This document shows, piece by piece, positions 42,095 through 51,947 of a DNA stretch of 64,000 nt (positions are counted from its first letter, which is position 1; each line of letters opens with the position of its first letter). Below the pieces are notes generated by a model. It was not told the origin of the DNA. It was given only the letters and a program-made list of their open reading frames with translations, and did no database searches. The position numbers and the translations under genes are program-made. The stretch lies in assembly GCF_017948485.1 (NCBI RefSeq), contig NZ_JAFFSX010000019.1, forward strand, positions 62,001 to 126,000, written 5' to 3'. The stretch is from Streptomyces sp. GESEQ-35 (lineage in GTDB: Bacteria; Actinomycetota; Actinomycetes; Streptomycetales; Streptomycetaceae).

Positions 42095-42098
42095 GAAA

Positions 42099-42129
42099 GG
42101 GGCGGGCGCCCGTCACGGACGCCCGCCCC
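42099..42129. terminator. bidirectional terminator
   Basis: GGGGCGGGCGCCCGT pairs with ACGGACGCCCGCCCC with one mismatch and a single loop base, between the convergent sigma-partner and protease genes. Confidence 0.85.
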
Positions 42130-42143
42130 GACTGCCGTAGCAA

Positions 42144-45100
42144 CTACGGGATGACCTTCTCGATCTTCACGCTGCCGAGGCCCGCGACCGTGCCGCGGGC
42201 GTTCACCAGCTGGACCTGGCCGAAGAACTCGCGTCCCTCGGGAGCGGCCGCCTTGGCGGTGACGGAACCGGACACCGTGGCCGACTCGCCCGTGCCCAGC
42301 TTCACCGGCGTCGACTCGTCGACGGTGACGGTGCCGAGCGCGGAGGAGAAGAACACGTCCAGGTAGTCGTAGGCCGTGGAGCCGGACGGAACGGAGTAGC
42401 CCGCGACCACGATGGTGTACGTGCCAGCCGCGGGCTTGGCGATGGAGACCGCCTCCTCCGAGTCGCCGTCCGCGGACGAGGCGACTTCGTCGCCGGCCGC
42501 GTTCAGCACCGCCAGGTCGAGGTCGGCGGCCGTGTCGGAGACGTTGCCGATGGCGACGTCGAGCGACGCGGCGCCCTCGGGCACCACGACCGTGCTGGTC
42601 TGGGTCGCGGCGTCGGCGATGGTCGGCCGGGCCGTCTTGGACGAGCCGAGCGGGCCGCCGACCAGCTTGCCGTCCAGGGCGGCGAAGTTGTTCGTGACCT
42701 TCCAGGACGCCTCGGCCGGGGTGCCGACCTTGGCCTCGGGCACGGTCACGACCTCGGGGTCGAAGGCCGCGCCGAGGACCTCGACGTCCAGCTTGTACGG
42801 GTTGTCGAGCAGCGGCGACGTACGGCGCGACTCGACCTCGATCTCCCAGACTCCGGCCTGCGGGTCGGCGTACGAGCGCACGTCGGGCTTGCAGCCGTTG
42901 CCGTCGAGGTAGTTGTTGTAGCAGTTCGGCGTGGAGGTGACGTCGACCGGAACGCCGTACGGGTGGATGGAGATGAACCGGGTCTGGCTCTTGTCCTTCA
43001 GCCCGCCGATCGCGACCTGGAGCGACTTGGCGCCCTCGGGCACGGTCACGAAGTAGGACTTGGTGCTGTTGCGCTGCACCGAACCCGACGCGGAGTAGGT
43101 GTACTTCAGCGGCGCCGAGACCACGACCGTGCTCAGGGCCTGCTTGTCGATGCCCTCGGTGCGCGGGTCGTCGATCTCGAGGATCGCGCTCTTGAGGCCG
43201 GCGGACTTCGGCGCGGCCTGGACCTTGACGGTCACCGGCTGGTTCAGCGGCAGCTTGATGACGTCGGAACCGACGATCTTGAAGGTGCCGCCCGCGTTGT
43301 TCTCGAAGTACAGCTCGTGCAGCAGCGGCCGGTCCGCGCCGGACGTACGGGTGATGGTGACGTCGTACGTCTTCTTCTGGCCCGCCTTCAGGCCGCCCTC
43401 GCGGTCGTACAGACCGGTGCCGAAGCCGGGCGTCTTCAGCGCGAAGTCGATCGCGGTGTCGACCGGCGCCTTGACCGTGTAGTCGTGGGCGGTGGCGCCG
43501 TCCTTGATGGAGTCCCAGGCGTCCACGATGTTGATCAGGCCCGCGCCCTCCTCGTACGCCTGGACCCCACTGATGTGGTCGGCGGTCGAGGTCAGGGCGG
43601 TGCGCAGCTTCACCGGGGTGAGCGCGATGCCCTTCTGCTCGGCGGCGGACAGGAGCAGCGCGGACGCGCCGGCCGCCTGCGGGGACGCCATCGAGGTGCC
43701 CTGGAGCATGCCGTAGCCGGCCGGGAGCGAGTAGCCCGCCTCGGCGACCGGGGCGCCCGGCAGCCAGGTCTGGATGGTGTTGATCGCGGCGCCGGGTGCG
43801 GAGAGCGTCGGCGTGAAGCCGCCGTCCTCACGCGGACCGCGCGAGGAGAACGGCATCATCGCGTACGACTTCTGCACCGCCGAGCCGTAGTTGGCGGCCC
43901 AGGTGTCCTTGGAGATGGTCGCGCCGACCGAGATGACCTTGTCGGCCAGGGCCGGGTCGCCGATGGTGTTCGCGCCGGGGCCGGAGTTGCCCGCGGAGAT
44001 CACCAGCTGGACGCCGTACTCGTCGATGAGCCGTGTGTACAGCTCCGCGCGCGCGTTGTTGCCGTCGTTGAGCGAGGGCAGACCGCCGATGGACATGTTG
44101 ACGATGTCGACGCCACGCTTGGTGACGAGGTCGATCATGCCCTCGGTGAGCGCGACGTTGGTGCAGCCGCCGGACCAGGTGCAGGCGCGGGACGAGACGA
44201 GCTTCGCGCCGGGGGCCTGGCCGTTCATCTCGCCGCCGAACAGGCCGTTGGCGGCGGTGATGCCGGCGACGTGCGTGCCGTGCTCGGACTCGATGACGCC
44301 GATGTTGACGAAGTCGGCCTTCGCGCCAGCCGAGTTGTAGACGACGTCCTTGCGGATCTCGATGACGAAGGGCTGGCGCTCGGCGACGTCGGTGGCCGGG
44401 TCGTCGGTGCCGAAGTACCCGATCTGGAAGCCGTCCTTGTACGGCTTCATCGGGGTGTCGTCACTGAAGTCGTTGTTGTTGTTCAGGTCGACGCGGACCG
44501 TGCCGGCCGCGGCGTCGTAGAGGACGCCCCAGGAGTCGGTCTTGTCGCCGTCGCGGTTCGCGTCGCCCGCAGCGTCGCCGCCGGTGGTGTACGACTCCAG
44601 GAAGGTGCTGATCTGGTACGAGCCCGCCGGGGCCGTCCAGGTCTTGCCGCCGTAGGTGAAGGTCGGCCCGGACACCGAGGTGCTCATCTGGCGCCAGGTC
44701 TTGTCGGCGTCCACGACCGGGTCGGTCGCCGTCACCCAGTCGACGATCTTGCGCTCGCCGGTGGTGGTCTTCTGCAGCGCCGGGTGGCCCAGGTCGACGC
44801 CCGAGTCCAGGATGCCGATGGTGATGCCGCGGCCGTCCGCCTTCGGGTGCTCGTCCACGAAGTCGACGGCGCCCGTCTCGAAGGACGGGTTGTACGGGTT
44901 CTCGGCGGGCGTCTTCTTGCCGGGGGCCGGGTAAGTGCCCGTGGCCGTCGCGCTCTTGGCGGTGTCCGCGCTCGGCGTCGGGTCGTCGAGCGGTATCTCC
45001 TCACGCAGGTCGATGCCGTGCACGGAGGAGAGCTTCGTGGCGGCGGCGATGGCCGAGTCCGCCTTGCCGGTGGGGACGGTGGCGCGGACGTAGCCGAGCT

Positions 45101-45428
45101 TGTCGTAGGTACGGCCGACGAGGCCGCCCTTGACCGCGTCGAGCTGCTCGGCGACCTGCTCGGTCTTGCCGGGCGCCGTGGCCACCATCATCGTGACCGT
45201 CTTGGCGCCGTCGGCCTTGGCATCGGCGAGCAGATCGGCGTCGTCCGAACCGAGCTTGTCGTGGGCGGACTTGACGGCGGGGTCGGCCGCGGTCGCCGAC
45301 TGGTCGGCGGACATGGCCATGGGTATCGGCCCGGCCGCGGAGAGCGCGGCGACGAGACCCGCGGCCACGGCTATTCGGGCCACATGTCTTGCACCCGATC
45401 TCGGGTCGCGCTGGGGGGTGAGGGTCAT
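42144..45428 (-). CDS. secreted subtilisin-like serine protease (S8)
   Basis: A 1094-residue exported protease. A signal peptide (ARIAVAAGLVAALSAAGPI) is followed by an I9-like pro region and the S8 catalytic domain with ITIGILDSGVDLGHP (Asp ~204), SEHGTHVAGITA (His ~383) and LQGTSMASPQAAG (Ser ~577); the Asp-His interval contains a long insertion with Ca-binding-like Asp/Asn-rich segments (DANRDGDKTDSWG; DLNNNNDFSDD). Several beta-sandwich domains follow, including a pre-peptidase C-terminal-like domain. ATG 45428 is chosen for AAGGG at proper spacing; another ATG lies two codons upstream. It degrades extracellular proteins. Confidence 0.93.
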   Translation of the reverse strand: MTLTPQRDPRSGARHVARIAVAAGLVAALSAAGPIPMAMSADQSATAADPAVKSAHDKLGSDDADLLADAKADGAKTVTMMVATAPGKTEQVAEQLDAVKGGLVGRTYDKLGYVRATVPTGKADSAIAAATKLSSVHGIDLREEIPLDDPTPSADTAKSATATGTYPAPGKKTPAENPYNPSFETGAVDFVDEHPKADGRGITIGILDSGVDLGHPALQKTTTGERKIVDWVTATDPVVDADKTWRQMSTSVSGPTFTYGGKTWTAPAGSYQISTFLESYTTGGDAAGDANRDGDKTDSWGVLYDAAAGTVRVDLNNNNDFSDDTPMKPYKDGFQIGYFGTDDPATDVAERQPFVIEIRKDVVYNSAGAKADFVNIGVIESEHGTHVAGITAANGLFGGEMNGQAPGAKLVSSRACTWSGGCTNVALTEGMIDLVTKRGVDIVNMSIGGLPSLNDGNNARAELYTRLIDEYGVQLVISAGNSGPGANTIGDPALADKVISVGATISKDTWAANYGSAVQKSYAMMPFSSRGPREDGGFTPTLSAPGAAINTIQTWLPGAPVAEAGYSLPAGYGMLQGTSMASPQAAGASALLLSAAEQKGIALTPVKLRTALTSTADHISGVQAYEEGAGLINIVDAWDSIKDGATAHDYTVKAPVDTAIDFALKTPGFGTGLYDREGGLKAGQKKTYDVTITRTSGADRPLLHELYFENNAGGTFKIVGSDVIKLPLNQPVTVKVQAAPKSAGLKSAILEIDDPRTEGIDKQALSTVVVSAPLKYTYSASGSVQRNSTKSYFVTVPEGAKSLQVAIGGLKDKSQTRFISIHPYGVPVDVTSTPNCYNNYLDGNGCKPDVRSYADPQAGVWEIEVESRRTSPLLDNPYKLDVEVLGAAFDPEVVTVPEAKVGTPAEASWKVTNNFAALDGKLVGGPLGSSKTARPTIADAATQTSTVVVPEGAASLDVAIGNVSDTAADLDLAVLNAAGDEVASSADGDSEEAVSIAKPAAGTYTIVVAGYSVPSGSTAYDYLDVFFSSALGTVTVDESTPVKLGTGESATVSGSVTAKAAAPEGREFFGQVQLVNARGTVAGLGSVKIEKVIP

Positions 45429-45970
45429 CGGCATCCCTTGTAGGTAAAGGAACGATCGTGGCGCGACCGGGCCGATCAACCCCGGTCACGTTGGTCCGGA
45501 ATGCGAACCCGGACGACCGCAAAGCTTTACGTAAGGGACAGTTGTTTGGGGAGTGTTGACCGAAACGATATGCATGTGTGGGGAAAACCCGCGATGCTTT
45601 TTGCGGGGATAGCGCGCGAAGAGGGGCAAGTCGCCCATCGCTTCGGCCTTCGCCGTATGCGTCCGCGGGCCGGTGGGGGCTGGTCGCGCAGTTCCCCGCG
45701 CCCCTTCGGGGCGCTGCCGAACCGCACCGGACTTCTGGCTTCCATACCCCCGAAAATGAACACGGAGTGACCGCATCCCGGCGGTTCGCCGAGCGGTCGA
45801 CCACGCGCAGGGTGATCCAAGATCGACGTACGGTGATCGGCGTTGCGCGTTGTGGTCCTGTTTACGCGCAGGTCATCCCTGCTGCCAACGATCCAGTAAG
45901 AACGGGCGGTTCGCGTCAGCGAACGGCCCGTGACCACTGTCGACGCGTTCGCAATCGGGGAGATACGCGC
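45429..45970. other. 542-bp divergent intergenic region
   Basis: Lies between the leftward protease and the rightward phosphoesterase. It holds a GACCGGG / CCCGGTC hairpin in the protease leader (45465-45487), an interspersed repeat (45666-45718), and a 13-bp stem with one mismatch and GTCA loop at 45902-45931 in the phosphoesterase leader. I see no gene. Confidence 0.5.
45666..45718. repeat. Streptomyces interspersed hairpin repeat, copy D
   Basis: Contains GGGGGCTGGTCGCGCAG, TTCCCCGCGCCCC and TTCGGGGCGCTGCC, the reverse-oriented counterpart of copy A at 4221-4275. Confidence 0.75.
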
Positions 45971-47734
45971 ATGTCGCGGATACGCTCTGTCGCCGGCTCC
46001 ACGCTGGGGGTCCACCGTCGTACGCTGCTCGCCGCCACCGGGGCGGTGTCCCTGTCCGCCGGCGTCGGCTACGCCCTGCGGCCCACCGACAGCCAGGCCG
46101 CCACCGTCACCGACGCGCGTGCCGCCGTCGAGGCGCCGGTCGCCCCCGCCCGCAACGCCGTCGCCGTGCCCCTCGCGCCCTACACGCGTGGCACCACGCT
46201 CGCCGCCGTCGCCGCCCCCCGCACCTCCTCCGGCTACCGGCGACTGGGCGACGGCCCCGGCTGGCAGCGCGTCGTGCGCAGCGAGCTGGCCGCGGCCAAG
46301 TCGGGGCGCGAGAGCCGCCGTACCGCGCTCGCCGCGTTCGTGCAGCTCACCGATCTGCATCTGATCGACAGCCAGCACCCGCTGCGTCTGGAGTTCCTGC
46401 GCTCGACGGACGTGCACGCCTGGCGGCCGCACGAGGCGCTGACCGTGCCGGGCGCGATCTCGCTGGTCGAGCGGGTCAACGCGCTTCGGGGTGCCCCCGT
46501 CACCGGCTCCCCGCTCCGCTTCGCCATGACCACCGGCGACAACACGGACAACAACGCCAAGTCCGAGCTTGAGTGGTTCCTGAAGATCATGAGCGGTGGC
46601 CGGGTCACGCCCAACACCGGGGACCCGCGGCACTATGAGGGCGTCCAGAACAGCGGCCTCAAGCAGTACTGGCAGCCTGACTCCACCACCCGCGACGCCG
46701 ACAAGCAGCTGGGCTTCCCGCACCTGGAGGGCTTCCTGGCCGCCGCGATCCGCGAGATGAACAGCCCGGGGCTGACCATCCCCTGGTACTCCACGGTCGG
46801 CAACCACGACGCCATGCCGCTGGGTACGTACGGCCACGGCGACTCATACCTCGCCGAGTTCGCCGCCGGCGGCAAGAAGCTGATGAGCCTGTCGGCGTCC
46901 GAGGCGAAGAAGCTCCAGGACACGCTCAAGGGCGACACGGACCCCAAGGGGACCTACTTCCGCGACCTGCTGAAGGCCCACACCCGAGACCTGCGTTCGG
47001 TCACCCCGGACGAGAAGCGTGCCCCGTTCACCGCCGCCGAGTACGTCAAGGCCCACCTGGACCCCGCGTACAAGGGCGTGGGTCCGGTCGGGCACGGCTA
47101 CTCCACGGCGAACGTCGAGGCGGGCACCCAGTACTACAGCTTCCGCATCTCCGACGACGTGATCGGCATCAGCCTCGACACCACCGACGCGGGCGGCCAC
47201 TACAACGGGTCCATCGGGGCCGCCCAGTTGAACTGGCTCGACCGGACGCTGAAGCAGCACAGGGACGAGTACGCGATCGTCTTCAGCCACCACACCAGCG
47301 GGACCATGACGAATCTGCGTCCCGACCCGGTCCGTCCGAACGACCGCAGGCACGGGGGCGAGGACGTCCTCGCCGTACTCGGCCGCCACACCAACGCTCT
47401 CGCCTGGGTGAACGGCCACATCCACAGGAACGTCGTCACCCCGCACACCGGGTCCGGCGGCCACTCCTTCTGGGAGATCTCCACCGCCTCGCACGTGGAC
47501 TTCCCCCAACTCGCCCGCATCATCGAGGTGGTGGACAACAAGGACGGCACGCTGTCGCTGTTCACCACCCTCATCGAGTCCGCGGCCCCGCACCGCACGG
47601 ACTTCACCGACCTCTCCCAGACCGGCCTGGCCGCCCTCTACCGCGAGCTGTCCTTCAACGCCCCGGGCGCGAGCACGAGCCTGGGCGGCGAGGCGGGCGA
47701 CCGGAACACCGAGCTGGTGCTGAGGAAGGGCTGA
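45971..47734 (+). CDS. secreted metallophosphoesterase
   Basis: A 587-residue exported calcineurin-like phosphoesterase. The N terminus has a twin-arginine-like signal (VHRRTLLAATGAVSLSAG), indicating Tat export. Metal ligands appear in order: FVQLTDLHLID (DxH, ~127), MTTGDNTDNN (GDxxD, ~190), YSTVGNHDAMP (GNHD, ~277), VFSHHTSG (HH, ~440) and VNGHIHRN (GHxH, ~482). It hydrolyses phosphomono- or diesters outside the cell; the TIGR03767-type family it resembles is restricted to actinobacteria (memory). ATG 45971 follows GGGGAGA. Confidence 0.92.
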   Translation: MSRIRSVAGSTLGVHRRTLLAATGAVSLSAGVGYALRPTDSQAATVTDARAAVEAPVAPARNAVAVPLAPYTRGTTLAAVAAPRTSSGYRRLGDGPGWQRVVRSELAAAKSGRESRRTALAAFVQLTDLHLIDSQHPLRLEFLRSTDVHAWRPHEALTVPGAISLVERVNALRGAPVTGSPLRFAMTTGDNTDNNAKSELEWFLKIMSGGRVTPNTGDPRHYEGVQNSGLKQYWQPDSTTRDADKQLGFPHLEGFLAAAIREMNSPGLTIPWYSTVGNHDAMPLGTYGHGDSYLAEFAAGGKKLMSLSASEAKKLQDTLKGDTDPKGTYFRDLLKAHTRDLRSVTPDEKRAPFTAAEYVKAHLDPAYKGVGPVGHGYSTANVEAGTQYYSFRISDDVIGISLDTTDAGGHYNGSIGAAQLNWLDRTLKQHRDEYAIVFSHHTSGTMTNLRPDPVRPNDRRHGGEDVLAVLGRHTNALAWVNGHIHRNVVTPHTGSGGHSFWEISTASHVDFPQLARIIEVVDNKDGTLSLFTTLIESAAPHRTDFTDLSQTGLAALYRELSFNAPGASTSLGGEAGDRNTELVLRKG

Positions 47735-47835
47735 ATGCCGCTCAACCCCGCTGCGGTGCGGCAACCCTCCTTCCGGACACCGGGTCCTTCCCCGCGAACC
47801 GCGCTCAGGAGAGTGCAGGAAGTGGGGGAAGAGAC

Positions 47836-48978
47836 ATGACCGTACGGATGACTTTGACAGCGGCGACGGCAGTCGCGCTGTCGGCGGTGGCACTCGCGGG
47901 ACCAGCCGTGGCCGCCACCGACAGCGGCGGCGGCCACGGCGCCACCCGCAAGGCGATCGAGGCAGCCGTCGAGGCCGGCGTACCCGGTGTCACGGCGACC
48001 GCGAAGGACGGCCACGGCACCTGGTCCACGACGGCCGGCGTCGGCAACATCAAGACGGACCAGCCGCGTTCGGAGCACGACCGCTACCGCGTCGGCAGCA
48101 TCACCAAGACCTTCGTGGCCACGGTGCTGCTCCAGTTGGAGGCCGAGGGCAGGCTGTCCCTGGACGACACGGTGGACAAGTGGCTGCCGGGCGTCGTCGA
48201 GGGCAACGGCCACGACGGTGCGCAGATCACCCTCCGGCAGCTCCTCAACCACACCAGCGGCATCTACAACTACACGCAGGACGACGACTTCGTCCGCACG
48301 TTCTTCCTGGCGGACGGCTTCTTCAAGCACCGCTTCGACACCAGGACGCCCCAGCAGCTGGTGGCGATCGCGATGAAGCACAAGCCGGTGTTCGAGCCCG
48401 GCACCTCCTACAGCTACTCGAACACCAACTACGTCGTCGCGAGCATGGTGATCGAGAAGGCCACGGGACACCCGTACGGCGACGAGGTGCGCCGGCGCAT
48501 CATCGACCCCCTGCACCTCACCGCCACCTCCGTGCCCGGCACCCGGGTCACCGTCCCGCAGCCCAGCAGCCGCGCCTACTCCAAGCTGGCGGAGGAGACG
48601 ACGGGACCGACGTACGACGTCACGGAGTTCAACCCCTCGGCGGCCTCGGCCGCGGGCGGGATGATCTCCGACTCGGCGGACCTGAACCGCTTCTACCGGG
48701 CCCTGCTTCAGGGCAGGCTGCTGCCGGCCGAGCAGCTGAAGGAGATGAAGACCACGGTGGCGAACCCCCAAACGAACGATGCCCGCTACGGGCTCGGCAT
48801 CATGGACGTCAAGCTCAGCTGCGGCGTCCACGTCTGGGGCCACGAGGGCGGCATCCACGGCTCCTCGTCGGTGGCCGTCACCACCGCCGACGGCCGCCAC
48901 TCCCTCGCCTTCAACTTCAACGGGGACTGGACGGGGCGCGCCGTCGCGGTGATCGAGGGGGAGTTCTGCGGCAAGTGA
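47836..48978 (+). CDS. secreted serine hydrolase, class C beta-lactamase / DD-peptidase family
   Basis: A 380-residue exported protein. Signal peptide: LTAATAVALSAVALAGPAVAA. Catalytic signatures are SITK (Ser/Lys ~89-92), YSN (YSYSNTNY, ~193) and HEGG (~335) in place of KTG. These enzymes act as D-alanyl-D-alanine carboxypeptidases, esterases or beta-lactamases; the exact activity is open. GGAAGTGGGGGAAGAG precedes the ATG. Confidence 0.9.
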   Translation: MTVRMTLTAATAVALSAVALAGPAVAATDSGGGHGATRKAIEAAVEAGVPGVTATAKDGHGTWSTTAGVGNIKTDQPRSEHDRYRVGSITKTFVATVLLQLEAEGRLSLDDTVDKWLPGVVEGNGHDGAQITLRQLLNHTSGIYNYTQDDDFVRTFFLADGFFKHRFDTRTPQQLVAIAMKHKPVFEPGTSYSYSNTNYVVASMVIEKATGHPYGDEVRRRIIDPLHLTATSVPGTRVTVPQPSSRAYSKLAEETTGPTYDVTEFNPSAASAAGGMISDSADLNRFYRALLQGRLLPAEQLKEMKTTVANPQTNDARYGLGIMDVKLSCGVHVWGHEGGIHGSSSVAVTTADGRHSLAFNFNGDWTGRAVAVIEGEFCGK

Positions 48979-48999
48979 CCGGATCCGCCGGTACGGGGG

Positions 49000-51813
49000 C
49001 TAGCGGTCGCCGGGAGCGGGATCGAGGTCGTCGAGCCGGCGCTGGACGCGTTCGGCGAGTGTGTGGCGGTGCTGGTCCCGGTACATCGCGGCGGCCTCTT
49101 CCCAGGTGCTGCGGGCCTGTTCGGAGCGGCCGAGTGCTCGGTGGGCGTGCCCGAGGCGGTCGAGCGTGTCGGCGGCCCAGCGGTCCGAACCGGAGCCGCG
49201 GTACCGGTCCACGGCGAGCCGGAAGTGGTCCACCGCTTCCAGATGGCGGCCGGTGTGGTGGGCGATGTAGCCGAGGCTGTCCAGGATGTCGGCCTCTATG
49301 CTCTCGTGCCGGGCGCGGCGGGCCAACGGCAGTGCCGCCTCGCAGTGGACGCGGGCCTGCTCGTAGTCCCCGAGCCGGGCGTTGTACCAGCCGACCGAGT
49401 TGAGCGCGGCGGCCTTCGCCGCCGGCAGATCCAGCTCCTGGAGCAGCCGCAGGGCGCGGTCGGAGTGTTCCAGCGCCGGACGGAGACGGTCCTGTTGCCC
49501 GTAGGCCTGCGCGAGCGAGATGTGGATGCGGGCCTGAGTTCCGTGATCACCGGCCTGCTCGGCCAGGTTCAGCGCATGCCGCAGATGCTTCCTGGCCTCG
49601 TCGTGCGATCCGGCGTGGGTGGCGGCGTGCCCGAGCCGCCGGTGGACCCTGATGTGAACGTCGAGCGCGTCGTCGTGGTCGAGGGCGGCGAGGGCGGCCC
49701 GCCACATCGTGACCCGGTCGTGGACATGCCCCAGCAGGCCGTAGAACTGATCCAGGCTCCAGGCGAACTGCCACACGGGTTTCCGCCAGCCGCGGTCGGT
49801 CGCCAGGCGTTGCGCGGCGAGTACGTTGGGCAGCTCGCCGGCCAGCCACTCCACCGCCTCCGCGTGCGTGGACAGCCGCTGCGGCCGGCAACCGGGCCCG
49901 GGATCGCCGAGCTCGGGAGGCGCGTCGTCGAGCGGCATCAACCGGAGGGTTCCGCACGCGGTGTGCAGATAGAACCCGACCAGCCGCCGCAGCGCCGCTT
50001 CCTGCTCCTCGGGCGCGAGGTCCTGACGGCCCCGGTCCGCGGCGTAGAGGCGCACGAGGTCGTGCATGCGCCACCGGCCGGGCTCCTGCTGCTCGACGAG
50101 GTGCAGGTTCTCCAGGGCCTGTAACGCCGCGCGGGTCGCGGGCCTGTCCAGGCCTGTGAGGGAAGCGAGCGCGAACAGTCCGATGTGGGGGCCGGGGACC
50201 AGCCCCAGCAGTGCGAACAGCCGTGCCTGGACGGGGGTCAGGGCGGCGTAGGACCAGGAGAAGACGGCCCGTACGTCCGTGGTGAGGTCGCCGCCGGTGA
50301 AGGCGTCGAGGCTGCCGTGGCTGTCGCGGAGTTCCTCGGCGACGGCGCTGAGCGGGAAGCCGGGGTGGGCGGCGGCGCGGGCGGTGGCGATGGCCAGGGC
50401 CAGCGGGAGCCGGGCGCAGCGGGTGATGATCTCCTGCACGGCGTCGGGTTCGGCCGCCACCCGTTCCTCGCCGAGCCGGTGGGCCAGCAGGGCGCGGGCC
50501 TCGGCCGGTTGGAGCAGGTCCAGGGGGATGGGGTGGGCGCCCTCGGCGGCGACCAGGCCCGCGAGCCGGTTGCGGCTGGTCACCACGGCCAGACAGCCGG
50601 GAGAACCGGGCAGCAGCGGGCGGACCTGGTCGGCGTCGCGGGCGTTGTCCAGCACCACCAGCACCCGCCGGCCGGCGAGCAGGCTCCGGTACAGGCCCGC
50701 CCGCGCCTGAAGGTCCGCCGGGACGCGCTGGGCAGGACCGCCCAGCGCGTCGAGGAAGTCCCGCACCGCCTGCTCGGGTGCCATGGCCGCCCCGGACGGG
50801 TCGAAGCCGCGCAGGTTCACGTAGAGCTGGCCGTCCGGGAAGCGGTCGGCCACCCGGTGGGCCCAGTGCAGGGCCAGCGCCGTCTTGCCCACCCCTGCCG
50901 TCCCCGACACCGCCGAGACCACCACCGCGGCCGGCCGCTCGGCGGAGGTGGCCAGGATCCCGTCCAGGCGGGCCAGTTGCTCCTCCCGGCCGGTGAATCC
51001 CCTTGCCTCCAAGGGCAGTTGTGCGGGGACGGGTGCTCCGTGTCCCGACTCGGCGGGCGGGGCGGACTCGCCGCGCAGGATCGCCTGATGCACCTGCTGC
51101 ACTTCGGCACCCGGGTCCGTGCCCAGCTCCTCGGCCAGCCGCTTCTGTAGAACGGTGTGATAGGCAAGGGCCTCCGGGCCACGCCCGGCAGCCTGAAGCG
51201 CCCGCATCAGCGCCACGGTGAGCGGCTCGACGAGGGGATGCTCGGCGGCCAGAGCGGTGAGCGCACCGATCACCTCGGCGTGCCGGCCCACCCGGTACTC
51301 GGCATCGGCCCACGCCAGCACCGCTTCGAGACGTTCCTGTCCCCAGCTCTCGCGGGTGCGCTCCACCCAGGCACCCGCCGGCCCCGCCAGGGGTTCACCA
51401 CGCCACAACCCGAGCGCCTGACGCAGCATCACCACCCGCTCGGCATCGGTGCGCTCCGTGTCGCGAGCCTGCTCGACCAGCTGCCGGAACCGGTGCACGT
51501 CGACCTGGTCGGCCGGTACGTCGAGCAGGTACCCGCCGGGGCCGCGCCGCAGCTGCGGACCTGCGGCCACGCCGTCCGCCGTGGCTGCCAGCAACCGGCG
51601 GATCCGCGCGATGTGAGCGTAGAGCGAGGGGCGCACCTGAAGGGGTGCGTCCTCCCCCCAGACCCGGTCGATCAGCGTCTCCACCGTCACCCAGCGGCCC
51701 GCGTCCACCAGTAACGCCGCCAGGACCGTGCGCTGCTTGGCCGGGCCGAGATCCACCACCGTGCCGTCCGGGCGCCGTAACTCGACCGTGCCCAGCAGCA
51801 GAAAATCCGTCAC
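49000..51813 (-). CDS. AfsR/SARP-family transcriptional activator with NB-ARC and TPR domains
   Basis: A 937-residue regulator. The N-terminal winged helix (FLLLGTVELRRPDG, PAKQRTVLAALLVDAG, RPSLYAHIARIRRLL, ~1-90) and BTAD domain (~95-245) define SARP. The NB-ARC ATPase follows with SGTAGVGKTALALHWAHRV (Walker A, ~310) and VLVVLDNARD (Walker B). The C-terminal ~300 residues are TPR repeats (LGHAATHAGSHDEARKHLRHAL, outline). The layout equals AfsR, the global activator of secondary metabolism. It diverges from a 49-residue secreted-peptide gene with an AfsR-like direct repeat in its promoter. GTG start with GGGGGAA upstream. Confidence 0.93.
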   Translation of the reverse strand: MTDFLLLGTVELRRPDGTVVDLGPAKQRTVLAALLVDAGRWVTVETLIDRVWGEDAPLQVRPSLYAHIARIRRLLAATADGVAAGPQLRRGPGGYLLDVPADQVDVHRFRQLVEQARDTERTDAERVVMLRQALGLWRGEPLAGPAGAWVERTRESWGQERLEAVLAWADAEYRVGRHAEVIGALTALAAEHPLVEPLTVALMRALQAAGRGPEALAYHTVLQKRLAEELGTDPGAEVQQVHQAILRGESAPPAESGHGAPVPAQLPLEARGFTGREEQLARLDGILATSAERPAAVVVSAVSGTAGVGKTALALHWAHRVADRFPDGQLYVNLRGFDPSGAAMAPEQAVRDFLDALGGPAQRVPADLQARAGLYRSLLAGRRVLVVLDNARDADQVRPLLPGSPGCLAVVTSRNRLAGLVAAEGAHPIPLDLLQPAEARALLAHRLGEERVAAEPDAVQEIITRCARLPLALAIATARAAAHPGFPLSAVAEELRDSHGSLDAFTGGDLTTDVRAVFSWSYAALTPVQARLFALLGLVPGPHIGLFALASLTGLDRPATRAALQALENLHLVEQQEPGRWRMHDLVRLYAADRGRQDLAPEEQEAALRRLVGFYLHTACGTLRLMPLDDAPPELGDPGPGCRPQRLSTHAEAVEWLAGELPNVLAAQRLATDRGWRKPVWQFAWSLDQFYGLLGHVHDRVTMWRAALAALDHDDALDVHIRVHRRLGHAATHAGSHDEARKHLRHALNLAEQAGDHGTQARIHISLAQAYGQQDRLRPALEHSDRALRLLQELDLPAAKAAALNSVGWYNARLGDYEQARVHCEAALPLARRARHESIEADILDSLGYIAHHTGRHLEAVDHFRLAVDRYRGSGSDRWAADTLDRLGHAHRALGRSEQARSTWEEAAAMYRDQHRHTLAERVQRRLDDLDPAPGDR

Positions 51814-51895
51814 GTACTTCCCCCGAAGTCACTGTGCACCATCCCGTGCACCGGCCTGCGGCCCCCCGTCGGCCAACCCACGCCGACCAGTGAAG

Positions 51896-51927
51896 CAAGG
51901 TTTGCGCAAGGTTCCTGCCCATATTCA
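51896..51927 (+). promoter_or_regulatory. SARP-type promoter of the divergent small gene
   Basis: CAAGGTT occurs at 51896 and 51907, exactly 11 bp apart, and the second repeat ends eight bases before a -10-like TATTCA (51922-51927). SARP activators, including AfsR at afsS, bind heptamer direct repeats with 11-bp spacing placed eight bases before the -10 box (family knowledge). No -35 is needed in such promoters. Confidence 0.6.
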
Positions 51928-51947
51928 CGCCACACCGTGAGGGATAC

